From: Ianthella basta
Lineage: Eukaryota; Porifera; Demospongiae; Verongiida; Ianthellidae
Reading direction: 5' to 3'
Assembly (NCBI GenBank): GCA_964019415.1
Contig: OZ025871.1
Span: 8,431,713-8,495,712, forward strand
DNA: 64,000 nucleotides
Both the position numbers and the translations under genes were made by a program. The notes beneath the pieces were generated by a model, which saw only the letters and a list, made by a program, of their open reading frames with translations, was not told where the DNA came from and did not search any database. Shown in pieces: positions 52,466 to 63,307 of this stretch (position 1 is the first letter of the stretch; each line of letters starts with the position of its first letter).

Positions 52466-53445
52466 CTATATCTGTTTTCTGAGAGCTTTGCTTTTCTTTG
52501 TCAACTTTCCTTTTTCAGCCTTATGTTCTTCCATTATTTGTTTTACAAATGCATGTCCACGTATGGTCGGCCACAAATCTGCCACATCTTTTAAAAGTTG
52601 TCTTGATGCCTCATGGGACAATTGGCATGATATAATGTCCCAATTGAAAAGGAGATCTTCATCTTGTAAGATGTGAGCATGCACATCCTCCTTACTCACA
52701 GTTCCTGCCAGCAAGTGTTGTGGCAGCAGGCTCCTAGTAAGAATCTCCAGCTTTCTGAAAAAAGTGAAGACAACATCTTTCACCTCAAACAGGCCTCCTC
52801 TGTTGACAGATTTGGTCTATTCTTGCGTGTAGGCAGAAAAGTCATCCACTGGGCCTGCAATAGCCATGTCACTCAAGCAGTCAAGCACATTAGCATCCTC
52901 CTGTGTGTCTCTCTTCTCGTAAACTTTCATTAACTTAAATGGGATGTAGCCTGCCATGTATTGAATGATGCTTTCTTCATCAGTCCCCATGGCCGGTTCT
53001 TCACTTACAGTGCATCCTGTTGGCTGCTGCTCCTGCCTTGCTTCTCCAATGCATGACACCAAAGATTGGTTGAACAAAATCCAGTTCAAACTCTGGGTCC
53101 ATATGGGATCATGCTGAGGTAATCGAAGTTGGCTGTGGATATCATTCCACAGTTTCTTCAATTCACCTATTTGCTTACTGTAAAACAAGCTATAGGATTT
53201 CTCCCATCTTCTGTCTTGGACGCAGCGGGCTCGGCAATGCAACTTCTTATCAGATGCATAAGGTGCTTTGCAAAGCTTTCGAAAAGTTCCTGCTGCTCCT
53301 CTGCGCCAATCGCGCGCTTGAACCGGTCAACCTCATTAATTTGCCTCTTCCCCCTCAATGAAAACAAGTTGGAGTACAATCCCGTTCCTAGAACATCCAA
53401 CGCGTCCATCAGCCTTCTGCAATTGTCTTGACTTGTAGCCGCCAT
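52466..53445 (-). pseudogene. Second gene of the P-like element, unknown function
   Basis: A minus-strand gene starts near the right terminal repeat at 53445 and runs toward the transposase. Blocks: MAATSQDNCRRLMDALDVLG and the Arg-rich GKRQINEVDRFKRAIG; after a frame change near 53235, RRWEKSYSLFYSKQIGELKK; then IIQYMAGYIPFKLMKVYEK and, after a stop or small intron near 52800, a final part with WDIISCQLSHEASRQLL. The GYIPFKL-type motif recalls short conserved segments in other transposon-encoded proteins, but no domain is named here. It may be an accessory protein of the element. Frame breaks suggest decay together with the transposase. Confidence 0.6.
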
Positions 53446-53659
53446 CTCGTAATCGTCTTGACACTTCGTCGTCGTCTCGGCAACTGTATTGGAGGCTTGC
53501 CGCCATTTTCCTCAATTTCATCATAGCTCGTTGCTAACGAAACACGTGACCTGTACGCACCTAGTACAACTTCTGGTCCGCGTTGCCAGTCCCGTTCCCT
53601 CGTTTGTCTATGATGTTATGCATAACATGCCACTAATGAGCTGTTGTGTAATCTGATTG

Positions 53660-53745
53660 GCCAGCACACATTCCTGCTGGGAATGGACTTCCAGGCCATT
53701 GCAAAATGGCGGCTGGAAGTGGGCTGGGGATGAGACTACTACTGA
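53660..53745. repeat. GTCTCGT-family hairpin
   Basis: A palindromic stretch around CCATTGCAAAATGG with right arm GGCTGGAAGTGGGCTGGGGA running to GATGAGACT. This matches the terminal repeat of the RecQ-bearing fold-back. No coding content. Confidence 0.65.
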
Positions 53746-54837
53746 ATGACTTTGTTTTTAATTGGATACTGCGACCGAAAGCGGGGGAATTCCTGTGATG
53801 TACACCACCATTTGCCTATTTGACATGTACTAATATTACTATTTCTACAATGGCGTTACTTGTATGGACTTGTCTGTGTGGCACGGAAGGTACCTCGCTC
53901 AGCTTCGGTGTCACAGACAGACACACCGCCATCTGTTGCCTACTCTTCCAGCATGTTTGCAATCGATGCTGCAGTTGACCTGCGTTGACACCATTTTCTT
54001 GACCACGTGCTCTTTGGCGCCAGACCACGCGAGGCTGCCCCCTTTATGAATTCAGATCAGGTGACCTGCTTGAGCGCCGAGTGATTTGTACGGCCTTTCC
54101 CACCACTTGGCCCGGGAGAATGCTCAGGTCGGTGCCACGGTCGCCACCATGACATCACCATACGTATACTCTTGGTGTGTTGCAGTGTTAATGTATTCTG
54201 TGCAGTCCTGCTCTTCCCATCACTGTTGTGTGTGTCCCGCTACACAGGGAGGGTAGATTAGTTGGTGTGCTGGGTCACATTCACACCTTCACTCAGCACC
54301 ACAGTGTGCTGGGGTCCTCATCCACAACTCTCATTGTCCGTGTTGTTGCATCACTGTTATCACTCTCCTACCTCTCTCACTTTAGCCAGAGCAGTTCAGT
54401 AATGTAGCAGTGACCACAGCCAGTGGTCCTGGAGGGAGGGGAAGGACCTGGGGAAACCCCATGGCAACCAGCACCCCTGCTCCTGAGCACTTTGGAAACA
54501 GCACTGGTGGATTTGATTGATTGAGTGGAATGACCCAAATACAACAGATGGTCAGTGAGAGAGGAAGTGGTGGGAGGGGAGATGAGGGAAGGGGAGGGGA
54601 GGGATGAGTGACCCAAATACAACAGATGGTCAGTGCAAGTAGTGGAGGTAGGGGAGAGGGAGAGAGGTGAGGACTGAGGAGTGGAGAGAGGGGAGAGTGG
54701 AACAAAGGAGCAGGAAGGGGGGATGAAGGCGAGTTGGAAGTGATGGGAGGAGTTGCAGTGGATGGAGAAAGATCGTACAGTGCACGCAGTGGTAGTAATG
54801 ATGTAGTTGGTGTAGGTGCATTTCCACATGTGTTTAC
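53746..54837. other. No gene recognised; low-complexity G/A-rich stretch
   Basis: A direct repeat of about 28 bp (TGACCCAAATACAACAGATG and following bases) occurs at about 54532 and 54609, with purine-rich DNA between and after. Minus-strand Pro/Ser/Leu frames here arise from that composition. Confidence 0.45.
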
Positions 54838-54937
54838 CCAGCCCCCACTGCCCCTCCCTATTCAGGTTCTGAGCAACATATTGGGCTGCACTCTGGACCA
54901 AGGTATTAGCATCTATGAGCTGATCAAGTAAGTCGAA
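54838..54937 (-). CDS. Candidate exon, minus strand (phase 0 to 1)
   Basis: A 100-bp segment between a TTTTCTCCAAAG acceptor and a GTAAAC donor encodes FDLLDQLIDANTLVQSAAQY and about a dozen more residues. Size and phases resemble the NLR exons. On the plus strand the same DNA also has a good acceptor (CCTCCCTATTCAG) and a GTAAGT donor, so orientation is not settled. No domain is recognised. Confidence 0.3.
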
Positions 54938-55023
54938 CTTTGGAGAAAAGAGCATCAAGTGAGGGGGTAGCTATGTGTTTGGTGTGTTGTGTGTGTGTTT
55001 GCGCACGTGCTTGTGTATGTGCC

Positions 55024-55052
55024 TGTGTGTGTGTGTGTGTGTGTGTGTGTGC
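55024..55052. repeat. (TG)n microsatellite
   Basis: A simple dinucleotide run within a TG-rich stretch of about 100 bp. Confidence 0.9.
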
Positions 55053-55941
55053 ATGTGTTTGCACTGTTTTGAGACTCTGATCTACCAATTCAGCGCACCC
55101 CCATGTATTTCCACTTTTCCCTTCCTTGTAGTGCTGTAATGACAGTGCAAAACGTGTTCACAGTCAAGAACTCATCCATGGCAACACGTGAAGCTCCGCC
55201 TTTGAAAACACTTGGATAATGCCACCGCAGTGAGGCTCCTGGGAAACCTCTCTACTAGAGTTGTTATTCTTGTTCATTGTCATTTCCTTATGTCCTCCTA
55301 TCCCCTGTTGCCATTCAACCATCTCCTACGCTTTCCTATTCCCTTCTCTCTGCAGCCATCTACGCATATCAGCCGCTTTCCCATCCTATTCTACCTTCTC
55401 TTTATTTCCACTGCCCACATGTATAACTTAAGAGTCATTCTATACATTAATGCAAAAATCGCATTTTCGGTTGTGTGAAATAATTTTTGATTTCTAACCT
55501 CGACTGTCACATGTATGTACCACCATGTATATTAACACACTATATCAACATTGTACAACATCATATGACACGTGCGTTGGCTGGTGTGTGTATGTGTCAG
55601 CTAACACGTACGTGACTGTACATAACTATGCATGACTTGTTACAGTGCTGTGTTTCAAACAGGAAAATAAACTTATGCTATAACTGATCAAGCGAAAGTG
55701 ACAGACAAAACATGCAATTACAGTCAATGCAGTTTAGTCCATGCACACCAGACACTGTCCTCTTCGAACTTCAATCTGTGGAGGTAGGAGCAAGCACATG
55801 CACTGTTTAAAGAAGGCCTAGAGGAGGAGGGGTGAATATTAACTGGTCTACCAAGTATGGACCAGAAGGCTCACAGCCATAGGGACACACTGTGAATACA
55901 TGACATGCAAACACACCACAAGTACATGCCCTCCTCCTCAC
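55053..55941. other. No gene recognised
   Basis: No domain-bearing frame, repeat family or splice pair could be supported here. Confidence 0.4.
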
Positions 55942-56037
55942 CTCCATCACAGCTATCTCTGTCCTCATTCTCCTCTATTTCATCTGACCCTCTTTGACCT
56001 GGAGGGCTCACTTGTCTGCTATCCAACATGTCTTTTC
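55942..56037 (-). CDS. NLR gene 2, acidic tail exon (phase 1 to 1)
   Basis: A 96-bp segment between a GATCTAG acceptor and a GTGAGG donor encodes DMLDSRQVSPPGQRGSDEIE followed by an acidic run. Its symmetric phase 1-1 boundaries continue those of the exon at 58179-58265. It is probably part of a disordered C-terminal tail of the duplicated NLR. No domain. Confidence 0.45.
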
Positions 56038-56218
56038 CTAGATCTTGACCACAGACTGTACTGGTGAAGTGGTGAAGTGGGTGTCTCTTCAACTGAGGTA
56101 GGAGGGGCAGTGGTGATCCTAGAGGGACCTGGGGAGTCACAGTCCATAAGGTGGTGAAAAAGGAGGCAATGGGAGGATTGGGGGGGGGGGGGGTACTTAA
56201 CACACACTACACTTAACC

Positions 56219-56640
56219 ACTCACACACCACCCATTTGTACACTGTCCACTCACACACTACCCACTTGTACACCATCCACTCACACAACACCCACTTGTA
56301 CACCGTCCACTCACACACTACCCACTTGTACACCATCCACTCACACATTACCCACTCGTACATCGTCCACTCACACACTACCCACTTGTACACCGTCCAC
56401 TCACACAGTACCCACTTGTACACCGTCCACTCACACACCACCTACTTGTACACCATCCACTCACACACTACCCACTTGTACACCGTTCACTCACACACTG
56501 CCCACTTGTACACCGTCCACTCACACACTACCCACTTGTACACTGTCCACTCACACACTACCCACTTGTACACTGTCCACTCACACACTGCCCACTTGTA
56601 CACCGTCCACTCACAAACCACTCACTTGTACACTGCCTTT
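56219..56640. repeat. 30-bp minisatellite, about 14 units
   Basis: Tandem copies of a unit containing CTACCCACTTGTACACCGTC and CACTCACACA, ending with degenerate copies. Because 30 is a multiple of three, all frames stay open and give ten-residue peptide repeats on both strands. There is no sign that they are translated. A G run precedes it at about 56181-56194. Confidence 0.95.
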
Positions 56641-56689
56641 TCAGCCAACACCCACTCACACAACACTTGCACACCACCCACTTGTACGT

Positions 56690-57335
56690 AGTCTCGTCCC
56701 CGGCCCCACTTCCGCAAAAATGGCTGCCGCCCGCGAAAAGTGGGTCTGGCACATTTCGCCGTATTTCTTGGTCTTGCTGACTCAGCATTACCAGGATCCT
56801 GGAGAGCCAATCAGATTGCTAGACAATATTATATTGCGAATAACATAACTATATTAATAATAATTGTAATGTATGCACCATTGGGCCACGCGTTGAAGTG
56901 GATGGCATTGGCGCTTAGTTCCTCGCTGGGAATCACGGTGGACGCTACTTCCAGTAGGTAGCAAAATGAAGGTACGTATCTCGTCCACTGACGAATTGAA
57001 GAACTGCTTCCACTTGACCGGGCCTAGGCCTGTTGTACCCAAGCTCCCTGCGTTCTTGAAAACTGCCTGCTGGATGAAGGGCACGTTCACCGCGATTCTC
57101 AGACAAGGAACTAAGGGCCAATGCCATCCACTTTCACCATCGGTGCACACATTACAATTATTATTATTATAGCGTTGGTATTTATAATATAATATTGTCT
57201 AGCAATCTAATTGGCTCTCCAGGATCCTGGTAATGCTGAGTCAGCAAGACCAAGAAATGCGGCGAAATGTGCCAGACCCACTTTTCGCGGGCGGCAGCCA
57301 TTTTTGCGGAAGTGGGGCTGGGGACGAGACTAACT
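56690..57335. mobile_element. Fold-back element carrying a RecQ-like relic
   Basis: Inverted arms of about 145 bp (56690-56835 and 57190-57335) begin AGTCTCGTCCCCGGCCCCAC. They include CTTGCTGACTCAGCATTACC and GGCTCTCCAGGATCCTGG blocks and are almost identical. A second, inner inverted repeat (ATGCACC ... TGTAATG, ATGGCATTGG) lies inside. The unique centre on the minus strand reads LGYNRPRPGQVEAVLQFVSG and RDTY, the start of a RecQ-like helicase with its Walker A region already destroyed. It lies in a presumed intron of NLR gene 2. Confidence 0.85.
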
Positions 57336-58178
57336 TGTACGTTGTTCACTCACACAACACCCATTCACAAACTATTTAATACACTCTCGCACACCACACA
57401 CCTGTCCGTCTCTTTGGCCTCTGCCCACTTTTCAATCCAAGGAAGCCAGCAGCCTGTGCCACATTACGGTAGCTCCTCCTCACAGTTCCTGTGCGATTGA
57501 TGAGGGAGAGGTGCACTGGTTAGGGAAAAGCCTGCTGCATTGAATGTGTGGCCGGTATGACATTGACTTGCAATTGGTGGTTTGTGGGGTGGGGACACAT
57601 GGAACAGAGGATAGCAGGTTTGCAAGAGTCTGGTGCAAACTCCTATACGTATGTGGATGTTGTTCAAACATGCATGTAAGCACTATGAGGAGTAGACAAG
57701 TAGCACGCAGACAGGATAGTGGGGGCACGCTGACAGCCACTCAACTAGAAATACACAGTGCAGGAGAGGGATCCTGTGTGTGCATTTGCATGTAACATCT
57801 CAGATTATTGCATACTGGCGAGGTCGACAGTCCAAACATTGTACCATCATTGCAGTGTTCACTAGATGAGACGGTACACACTACTTATACTTACAAACAC
57901 ATCCCACACAAGCGGCTCTCCCCTAATCACATGTGGTCAATGTGGCTACAATGACATGTAAATTGTGCCTCAGAGTACTTGACCATATTACAAGTAGATG
58001 ATATAAGTAGAACATTAAAGTTGATTAAGGAGGACTTCACACATGCATGGAGACGAGGTGGTAGATATGACAGTGCATGCTTTCAGTAACGAGTGGTCAG
58101 CTCTCTCGGAACCTACATCTCCTTGGACTAATGAAGGGAATCTCCTTCTTTACTGCCGTTGCAGCTGATGCTACTCAC
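57336..58178. other. Presumed intron of NLR gene 2
   Basis: No exon or repeat family recognised between the fold-back and the Pro/Thr-rich exon. Confidence 0.4.
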
Positions 58179-58265
58179 CTAGTGTTGTGGGTGGGGCAGG
58201 GGGTAGGGCAGAAGCATTAACCCCTGAAGGACCTGGAGCATCAGAAGAGGAACTGAGGTGTCTCC
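58179..58265 (-). CDS. NLR gene 2, Ser/Pro/Thr-rich tail exon (phase 1 to 1)
   Basis: An 87-bp segment between an ATCGATGACAG acceptor and a strong GTGAGT donor encodes SSSSDAPGPSGVNASALPPA followed by PPTTL. The phase-1 start fits the phase-1 donor of the LRR exon at 58592. It is a low-complexity tail, probably disordered. The equivalent exon of NLR gene 1 would lie beyond the left edge of the window. Confidence 0.5.
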   Translation of the reverse strand, partial: GDTSVPLLMLQVLQGLMLLPYPLPHPQH

Positions 58266-58591
58266 CTGTCATCGATAGGGAATAAATGTGATGTGAAGCT
58301 TCCGCTGTGCTGTCCTTTCAAGGGAGGCATGCACTGCACATGTATAGTCAACATGCGACTATTGTACATGTACAGGAGGTGTGCCTTCTTCACGCAAAAT
58401 GCGAAAATATCAGCACATTTATGTTAAGATGTGAAGTGGTTAGTATGGCAACAAATCATCTAAAAGTATATAGGTTCCACAGATGTGACATATTTAAGTA
58501 CTGCAGTGAGTGGCAGACTCCATTGCACACACACACACACACACACACAAATTCTGTGTACTGTTCAGACAACAATATTGTCAGTACTCAC

Positions 58592-58817
58592 TTGATGGAG
58601 AGAGGCAGATGCAGGGGTAGGTGGTGCCATACTCATTAGTGTACTGCCCTGTTGTGAACATGTCTCTCTCATCAGGTGGTAGGCTTGATAGCATGTCCCA
58701 GAGTAGGTATTCCCTCCAGCTATCACAGTTGAACAGTACAAACTCTGTTATGTTGTGCTGCTTTGAAACACCTTTCAATACTGACAGTCCAAATCTTACC
58801 ATCAGTAAATCTGACTC
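58592..58817 (-). CDS. NLR gene 2, LRR-region exon (phase 0 to 1)
   Basis: This 226-bp paralogue of the exon at 1526-1748 has the same acceptor context (CTTGATTGTTAG) and donor (GTGAGT). It encodes LSVLKGVSKQHNITEFVLF and the following Pro/Asp loop. It is one codon longer and closely similar at the DNA level, including flanking intron sequence. The frame is open. Confidence 0.65.
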
Positions 58818-59038
58818 CTAACAATCAAGGGAGGAGCAATGTAAGTCAAATGTGAATGGACACAAAACTTAAGGCAAAGAAATATAATATAAATGCACAC
58901 ACACTACCCTAACCGTCTACTGTGTATGTACCAGTGTCTGGTCCCCCTCTGAACAATGCCTTCCTCTGCCCCTCGAGCTCCCTCCATTCCCTTCACTTAC
59001 CACTTCCTTCCCTCCACTTCTGACTCTCATCCACACAT

Positions 59039-59155
<117 letters not shown>

Positions 59156-59380
59156 ACCACAGTGCACACTTTTGGTGTATAGTTTTGTCTGAGAACACTA
59201 ACCAGGTTGACCAATGAAACATTACAATTGGCTTAGCTAGTGTTTTGACTACAGACATATATTTCTCTGCCTTCCCATCCCCCTCAATTCCACACATACA
59301 CACATACATGCAAGCACGCACACATGCAAGTACACACATGCATGCACGCAACTAGTCATTATAGTGCCACTTAAACTTAC

Positions 59381-59476
59381 ATGACTCGTTCCCAGCACCA
59401 ACTTCTCTGGTCTACTCATCACTGCGAGAGTCTGTTCCATTTCATTCAACTTCAGTTTCTCTTCTCTCCATCTAGC
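59381..59476 (-). CDS. NLR gene 2, LRR-region exon (phase 0 to 0)
   Basis: This 96-bp paralogue of 2279-2377 lies between CATGCAG and GTAAGT. It encodes EEKLKLNEMEQTLAVMSRPE and the following KLVLG, a leucine-patterned helix. One codon is missing relative to the first copy, and the frame is kept. Confidence 0.6.
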
Positions 59477-60045
59477 CTGCATGAAGAAGCAACTCTGGTC
59501 AGAAATACATCAACATAGTGCATTGGCATAGTACATTGGAGATGATAGCTAGCCACCCTCTATCATGACTCATCTGCCGGGCTAATATTCAGGAAGGTGG
59601 TAGAAAGCCAGGTTAAGTCTGAATTGTGTCAACCATGCAAAGTGCATTGTAGGTGATATGGCTATAGGCACACTTTATCATGACTCATTTGTCTGGCTGA
59701 GTGAATCGTGTTAACCATGAAAGGCAGTGCATATCCCCTGCAGGATTGGTGCACAGGACCTGGGCCACACTGTGCAAATTACGTAAAATGGCCGAAGCAT
59801 GCCAGCCATGTATGGCTCAGAACAGTGATACAGTACAAAGTGGTAGTTTTGAGCACAAGGGTGGGGACTGGTGACAGTGAAAATATGTACAAACCCACTG
59901 CGGCTTCAGAATCAAGACTAGTTGCTTTGCTTTAGTTTTCAGCTGGACAAAAAACATCCATTATCAAAACACTCTCGAACAGTGATTGGTGTATACAGAA
60001 GACTAGTGCATCCCAAGCCACACTGTACATGTGCACACACTGTAC

Positions 60046-60170
60046 CTTTTGTGGGGGACGGATGGAATGACACTTCAGTTCTGTCACTTCACTAAACAAG
60101 GACAACACCTTTATGAAGATATCTACTGGAACACCCCATAGTGTAAGATGTTGTACACTCCCTTGATCAC
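60046..60170 (-). CDS. NLR gene 2, LRR exon, 125-bp type (phase 1 to 0)
   Basis: This paralogue of 5291-5415 has identical length and phases. It encodes SVQHLTLWGVPVDIFIKVLS and then LFSEVTELKC. The acceptor is GTGCCTGCAG and the donor GTACAG. The frame is open. Confidence 0.7.
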
Positions 60171-60694
60171 CTGCAGGCACTGGGTAGGAAAAGAGGTGGA
60201 GAGGTGAACATGTAAATACCATACTTATATAATTTATACATACTCTTAACTTTAAATAGATCCTGTTGCCATGGTAATGGGCATTTAAACACAACATCTA
60301 AATGCAATAGAAGTACAGCTAGCATTTTGCGCAGGCGTCCAAAAACCATAGATGCACATGTGGGCACTTCGCAGGGTCAGTGACGATTGCTTCTATATCC
60401 CATAGATGCACTGGTAGTCTAGTTCACTAGACCCTTTAGCACCCACAAAGTGCCCACAAGCAGACGCATGCACACACATGGTTGTTTGACTTGTGTGTTT
60501 CGTTGTGAAGCAGGAAAGAGCGACAATAAAGCTACAAGTGCAGTGCAGAGAAGGAACTGATCGCAAGTTGCTGTGCATGGAACAGGCTCTGGTTTAATTA
60601 TTACATAGACGTCCTCACTATTGCTTGTCACACACTATATATACACTACATCCAACTGAGTCACACAATATGTGACTGACATACACCAACCTAC

Positions 60695-60897
60695 CATCAT
60701 CAGGACAATACCAGGACTGTGGGATAAAGCTCAGGTACACTTTAGATAATGATTTGTTTCTTCTGATTCCAAGGAGAAGTTGACTAAAGAACTGCTTGGG
60801 TAGAGTCGCACCATCACCACTCAGTGTCAGCTTGTTCATGGACTTGTTTCCCCGAGAGTGACCTTTCCATCTCCATCAGGACCTCATGGTCCATTGC
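60695..60897 (-). pseudogene. NLR gene 2, LRR exon with one extra base
   Basis: A paralogue of the 202-bp exon at 6268-6469, but 203 bp long. The extra base lies in a GGGG run near 60851, where copy 1 has a shorter purine run. Splice sites (TTCTACAG acceptor, GTAGGT donor) are conserved. The frame shift would destroy the downstream LRR reading. About 50 bp beyond the acceptor the similarity to copy 1 ends, which marks the duplication breakpoint near 60.95 kb. No NACHT exon follows. Confidence 0.65.
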
Positions 60898-62099
60898 CTG
60901 TAGAATAAGACATCAACACAGTCCATCATGTAGTGGGATGGGATGTATATATTAATGAGTGTTTCAGGTTGTTTCTATGGTAATGGTATAGGTATACTCA
61001 GCGCTATTGCCCTGGGTCACGTGACTTTTACCAAAAATATATACATGTTTGGTGTTGATTTTATTCTTAATGCTGCTGTCTATGGGGAACAAGTTTATAT
61101 CAGATGGAAGTTCAGACACTGCTGTATTACCTTACCCCGAATAATATAGCGCTTAAAGAACGGGGTGTATACCAGCGACAGTCAAGCAGAAGATGGTTAC
61201 CGACTTTGCAAGCAAAAGGCGGAATAGTAGAAAACCACATAGAAGTCCAAGAATAGAGGCACACAGGCAGATGCAATGTGTACTAACATCTCACCGGGTA
61301 GATAGTTGAAATCTGCTCCAGAAGTGTGGTAAACCGCCAATTTGCCGTCTTCGCCATACAATTTTCAAGCGTATTTCACGCGTATCTGCCTAATGCTTCA
61401 GTCTTTCGGGAATCTACCGCGGTGGAAGCCGTAGCATGTCTTCTACCACATATCTAACTAGTCACAACTCTTCTAGCGCAAGTCCTGATATTCCGCATTT
61501 TCAAAAGAAGTCTAAAGGTACGCATGGTCGCCTTGCCGTACGCGCAAGATATATGGCTTATGCACACAACCCGTGACTCCACGTGACTTAGGTCCACTCG
61601 CTCCACTCCGGTGTCAGTTACGACACACGCCACTCCAGTGCTGGCCTGTAGCGGTGAGGGCTCCGCCAGATCAGACGAGGGAAGCGACGCGGGTTGGTAC
61701 GGGCTGGACTGCGTACGAACTGGACTAATGAGCACCTCGTGAGGTGAGAGCGGCTGAGGAAGACGGTCAGTGTAGAGTGTGGTGGTGTGTAGAGTATCAG
61801 TAGTGAGAGGTAGCCGTGGTGAGGGGGCTTGTCCTAGCTAGTGAAGAATCTCCTTCGAGTTCACTCCGCTAGCCCTGTCCCTTTTAGCAAGAGAGTGCTG
61901 AGTGCATTTGTTGGAGGGCAGGCTGCTGTGACTTTACTGTCGCGCGGCATCTTCCTCTCCCTCCCTGCTTCATGTTCTGTGCTGGGCCCTTCCTAGTGCA
62001 GTCACCTTCCTGACAGGTGATCGAACTACTTGTTGGAAGAGTTCAGTTTCCACTGCAGCTATTTGACACGTGTGCTGTGTGCGCGTGTGTGTGTGTGTG

Positions 62100-62143
<44 letters not shown>

Positions 62144-62564
62144 GCGTGCGTGTATGTGTATGTGTGCCTACATATGCCATGTGTGTGCTCTGAGTGTTAG
62201 TATTGGCATTCCTTCTTAATTGCTGCTTGTGTGGAAACTCCATCCCTTTTGCACCCTTGGGTGCTATTATTGTGTGTCAATGAAATTGTGGTCACCCCTA
62301 CTTTGTGTAACTCAGTTTTGCCAACACACTCTCCTTGTACTGTAAACATGAGCACAGACTGACACATGTGATGTCATGCTATTGACCACATTATCCTATC
62401 CATCATTCACAGTCAATGTAGAAAGACATTCTCATTTCACGCTTGTACAGCCCTCTCCTTCCCTCCTTGCAGTGCTGTAATGCCAATACAGACCTCCTTA
62501 AGGACTTATAGTCATTCGTAGTTAAGTGAAAATGGCAAAGTCAGTCCAAGTCTTTTTATCCTAG
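60898..62564. other. No exon recognised between NLR gene 2 and the myosin exon
   Basis: This region holds the duplication breakpoint and possibly a divergent promoter. A minus-strand frame at 61454-61735 has no domain. A (TG)n run occupies about 62087-62141. Sequence near 62473 (CTTGCAGTGCTGTAATG) resembles 55130, perhaps a small repeat. Confidence 0.4.
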
Positions 62565-63221
62565 AATGGTCAGATACACCCGCACTTGGAACACTCATGC
62601 ACCATCATTGCAAGCACAGAAACCACCGCTCAAGAGTTCATCCAGCTGTCTCTGCAGCAGCTCCAAGTGTACGAAGACACTTTGTTTTACGAACTGAGGG
62701 AGCAGTTCACCACGGAGCCCTCCAACCTTGGGCGAGTGCTCTCCAAGGACGAGAGGCCGGTCACAATCCAGAAAAAGTGGCATGAGAGAAAGTGGAGGGG
62801 AGACATGAAGCTCTGTCTGCGAAGACGCTCTGAGGCCGCCACTATGGCGAGACTCCTGCGGAGCCTCTCTCCCGATGTCGCCAACCACCTCACCGACGAC
62901 ATGTGCAACCTAACAGAGCTCTCAGAGTCAGCCATGTTGAAGACACTGCGGACACGCTTCGAACACAGCAAGATCTACACATATGTGGGCTCCATCCTCA
63001 TTGCCGTCAACCCCTACTTCTTCTACCCCATCTACAACCCAACCTACATACAAGAGTATCAGTCCGTCAAGTTGGGCGAACTTCCGCCCCACATCTTTGC
63101 CATTGCTGACAACACGTACAATTCTATGCTCTCAGACAAGCAGGACCAGTCTGTCATTATCAGTGGAGAGTCAGGAGCGGGGAAGACCGAGTCCACCAAG
63201 TTCCTCCTACATCACATTCTG
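62565..63221 (+). CDS. Class IX-like myosin: RA-domain end and motor-head start
   Basis: A 657-bp exon, open from a TTTTTATCCTAG acceptor. It begins with the end of a Ras-association-like region (CTIIASTETTAQEFIQLSLQ), which is typical of the N-terminus of myosin IX. The motor head follows: LRTRFEHSKIYTYVGSILIA, VNPYFFYPIYNPTYI and the P-loop GESGAGKTES at about residue 200. It stops after FLLHHIL, exactly where the Penelope-like terminal sequence begins. Myosin IX is an actin motor with a RhoGAP tail; the remaining exons lie outside the window. Either the exon ends here naturally, or the insertion truncates the motor. Confidence 0.85.
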
Positions 63222-63270
63222 GTTTATGAGGCGTTGATGAGCATTCACGTAGCTAAAAAGGAAAGTTCAA

Positions 63271-63307
63271 GTAAAACGTTTCGACCACGAGGGTCTTCAT
63301 CAGTTAC
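63271..63307 (-). ncRNA. Hammerhead-like ribozyme of a Penelope-like element
   Basis: On the minus strand: GTAA, CTGATGA, a stem (GACC-CTCGT-GGTC), GAAAC, then GTTTTAC. CTGATGA and GAAA are the catalytic boxes. GTAA and TTAC can form a minimal stem I, and ACGT is the short palindromic stem III seen in minimal hammerheads that work as dimers. Cleavage would fall after GTT. One extra A between the first box and stem II makes activity uncertain. Confidence 0.6.

Larger units (their letters stand above)
48108..53619 (+). mobile_element. P-element-like DNA transposon, 5.5 kb, 7-bp duplication
   Basis: The ends 48115-48152 and 53575-53612 are inverted repeats of about 38 bp: CATAGACAAATGAGGGAACG on the left, with two or three changes on the right. 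ATGTTAT is repeated at 48108-48114 and 53613-53619. The interior holds a plus-strand P-type transposase relic and a minus-strand gene, tail to tail. P elements usually make 8-bp duplications, so seven visible bases is a near fit. Confidence 0.9.

Noticed and set aside
54870-54927. Plus-strand exon (acceptor CCTCCCTATTCAG, donor GTAAGT) as an upstream myosin exon
   Set aside because: The short peptide does not resemble the start of an RA domain, and the minus-strand reading is equally good. Left undecided and not called as myosin.
56236-56691. Long open frame with a ten-residue peptide repeat
   Set aside because: The repeat unit is 30 bp, so all frames stay open on both strands. No start context, splice site or domain supports translation.
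61454-61735. Minus-strand frame of 93 codons as a new 5' exon of NLR gene 2
   Set aside because: No domain, no clear donor, and no link to the exon at 60695 could be shown.
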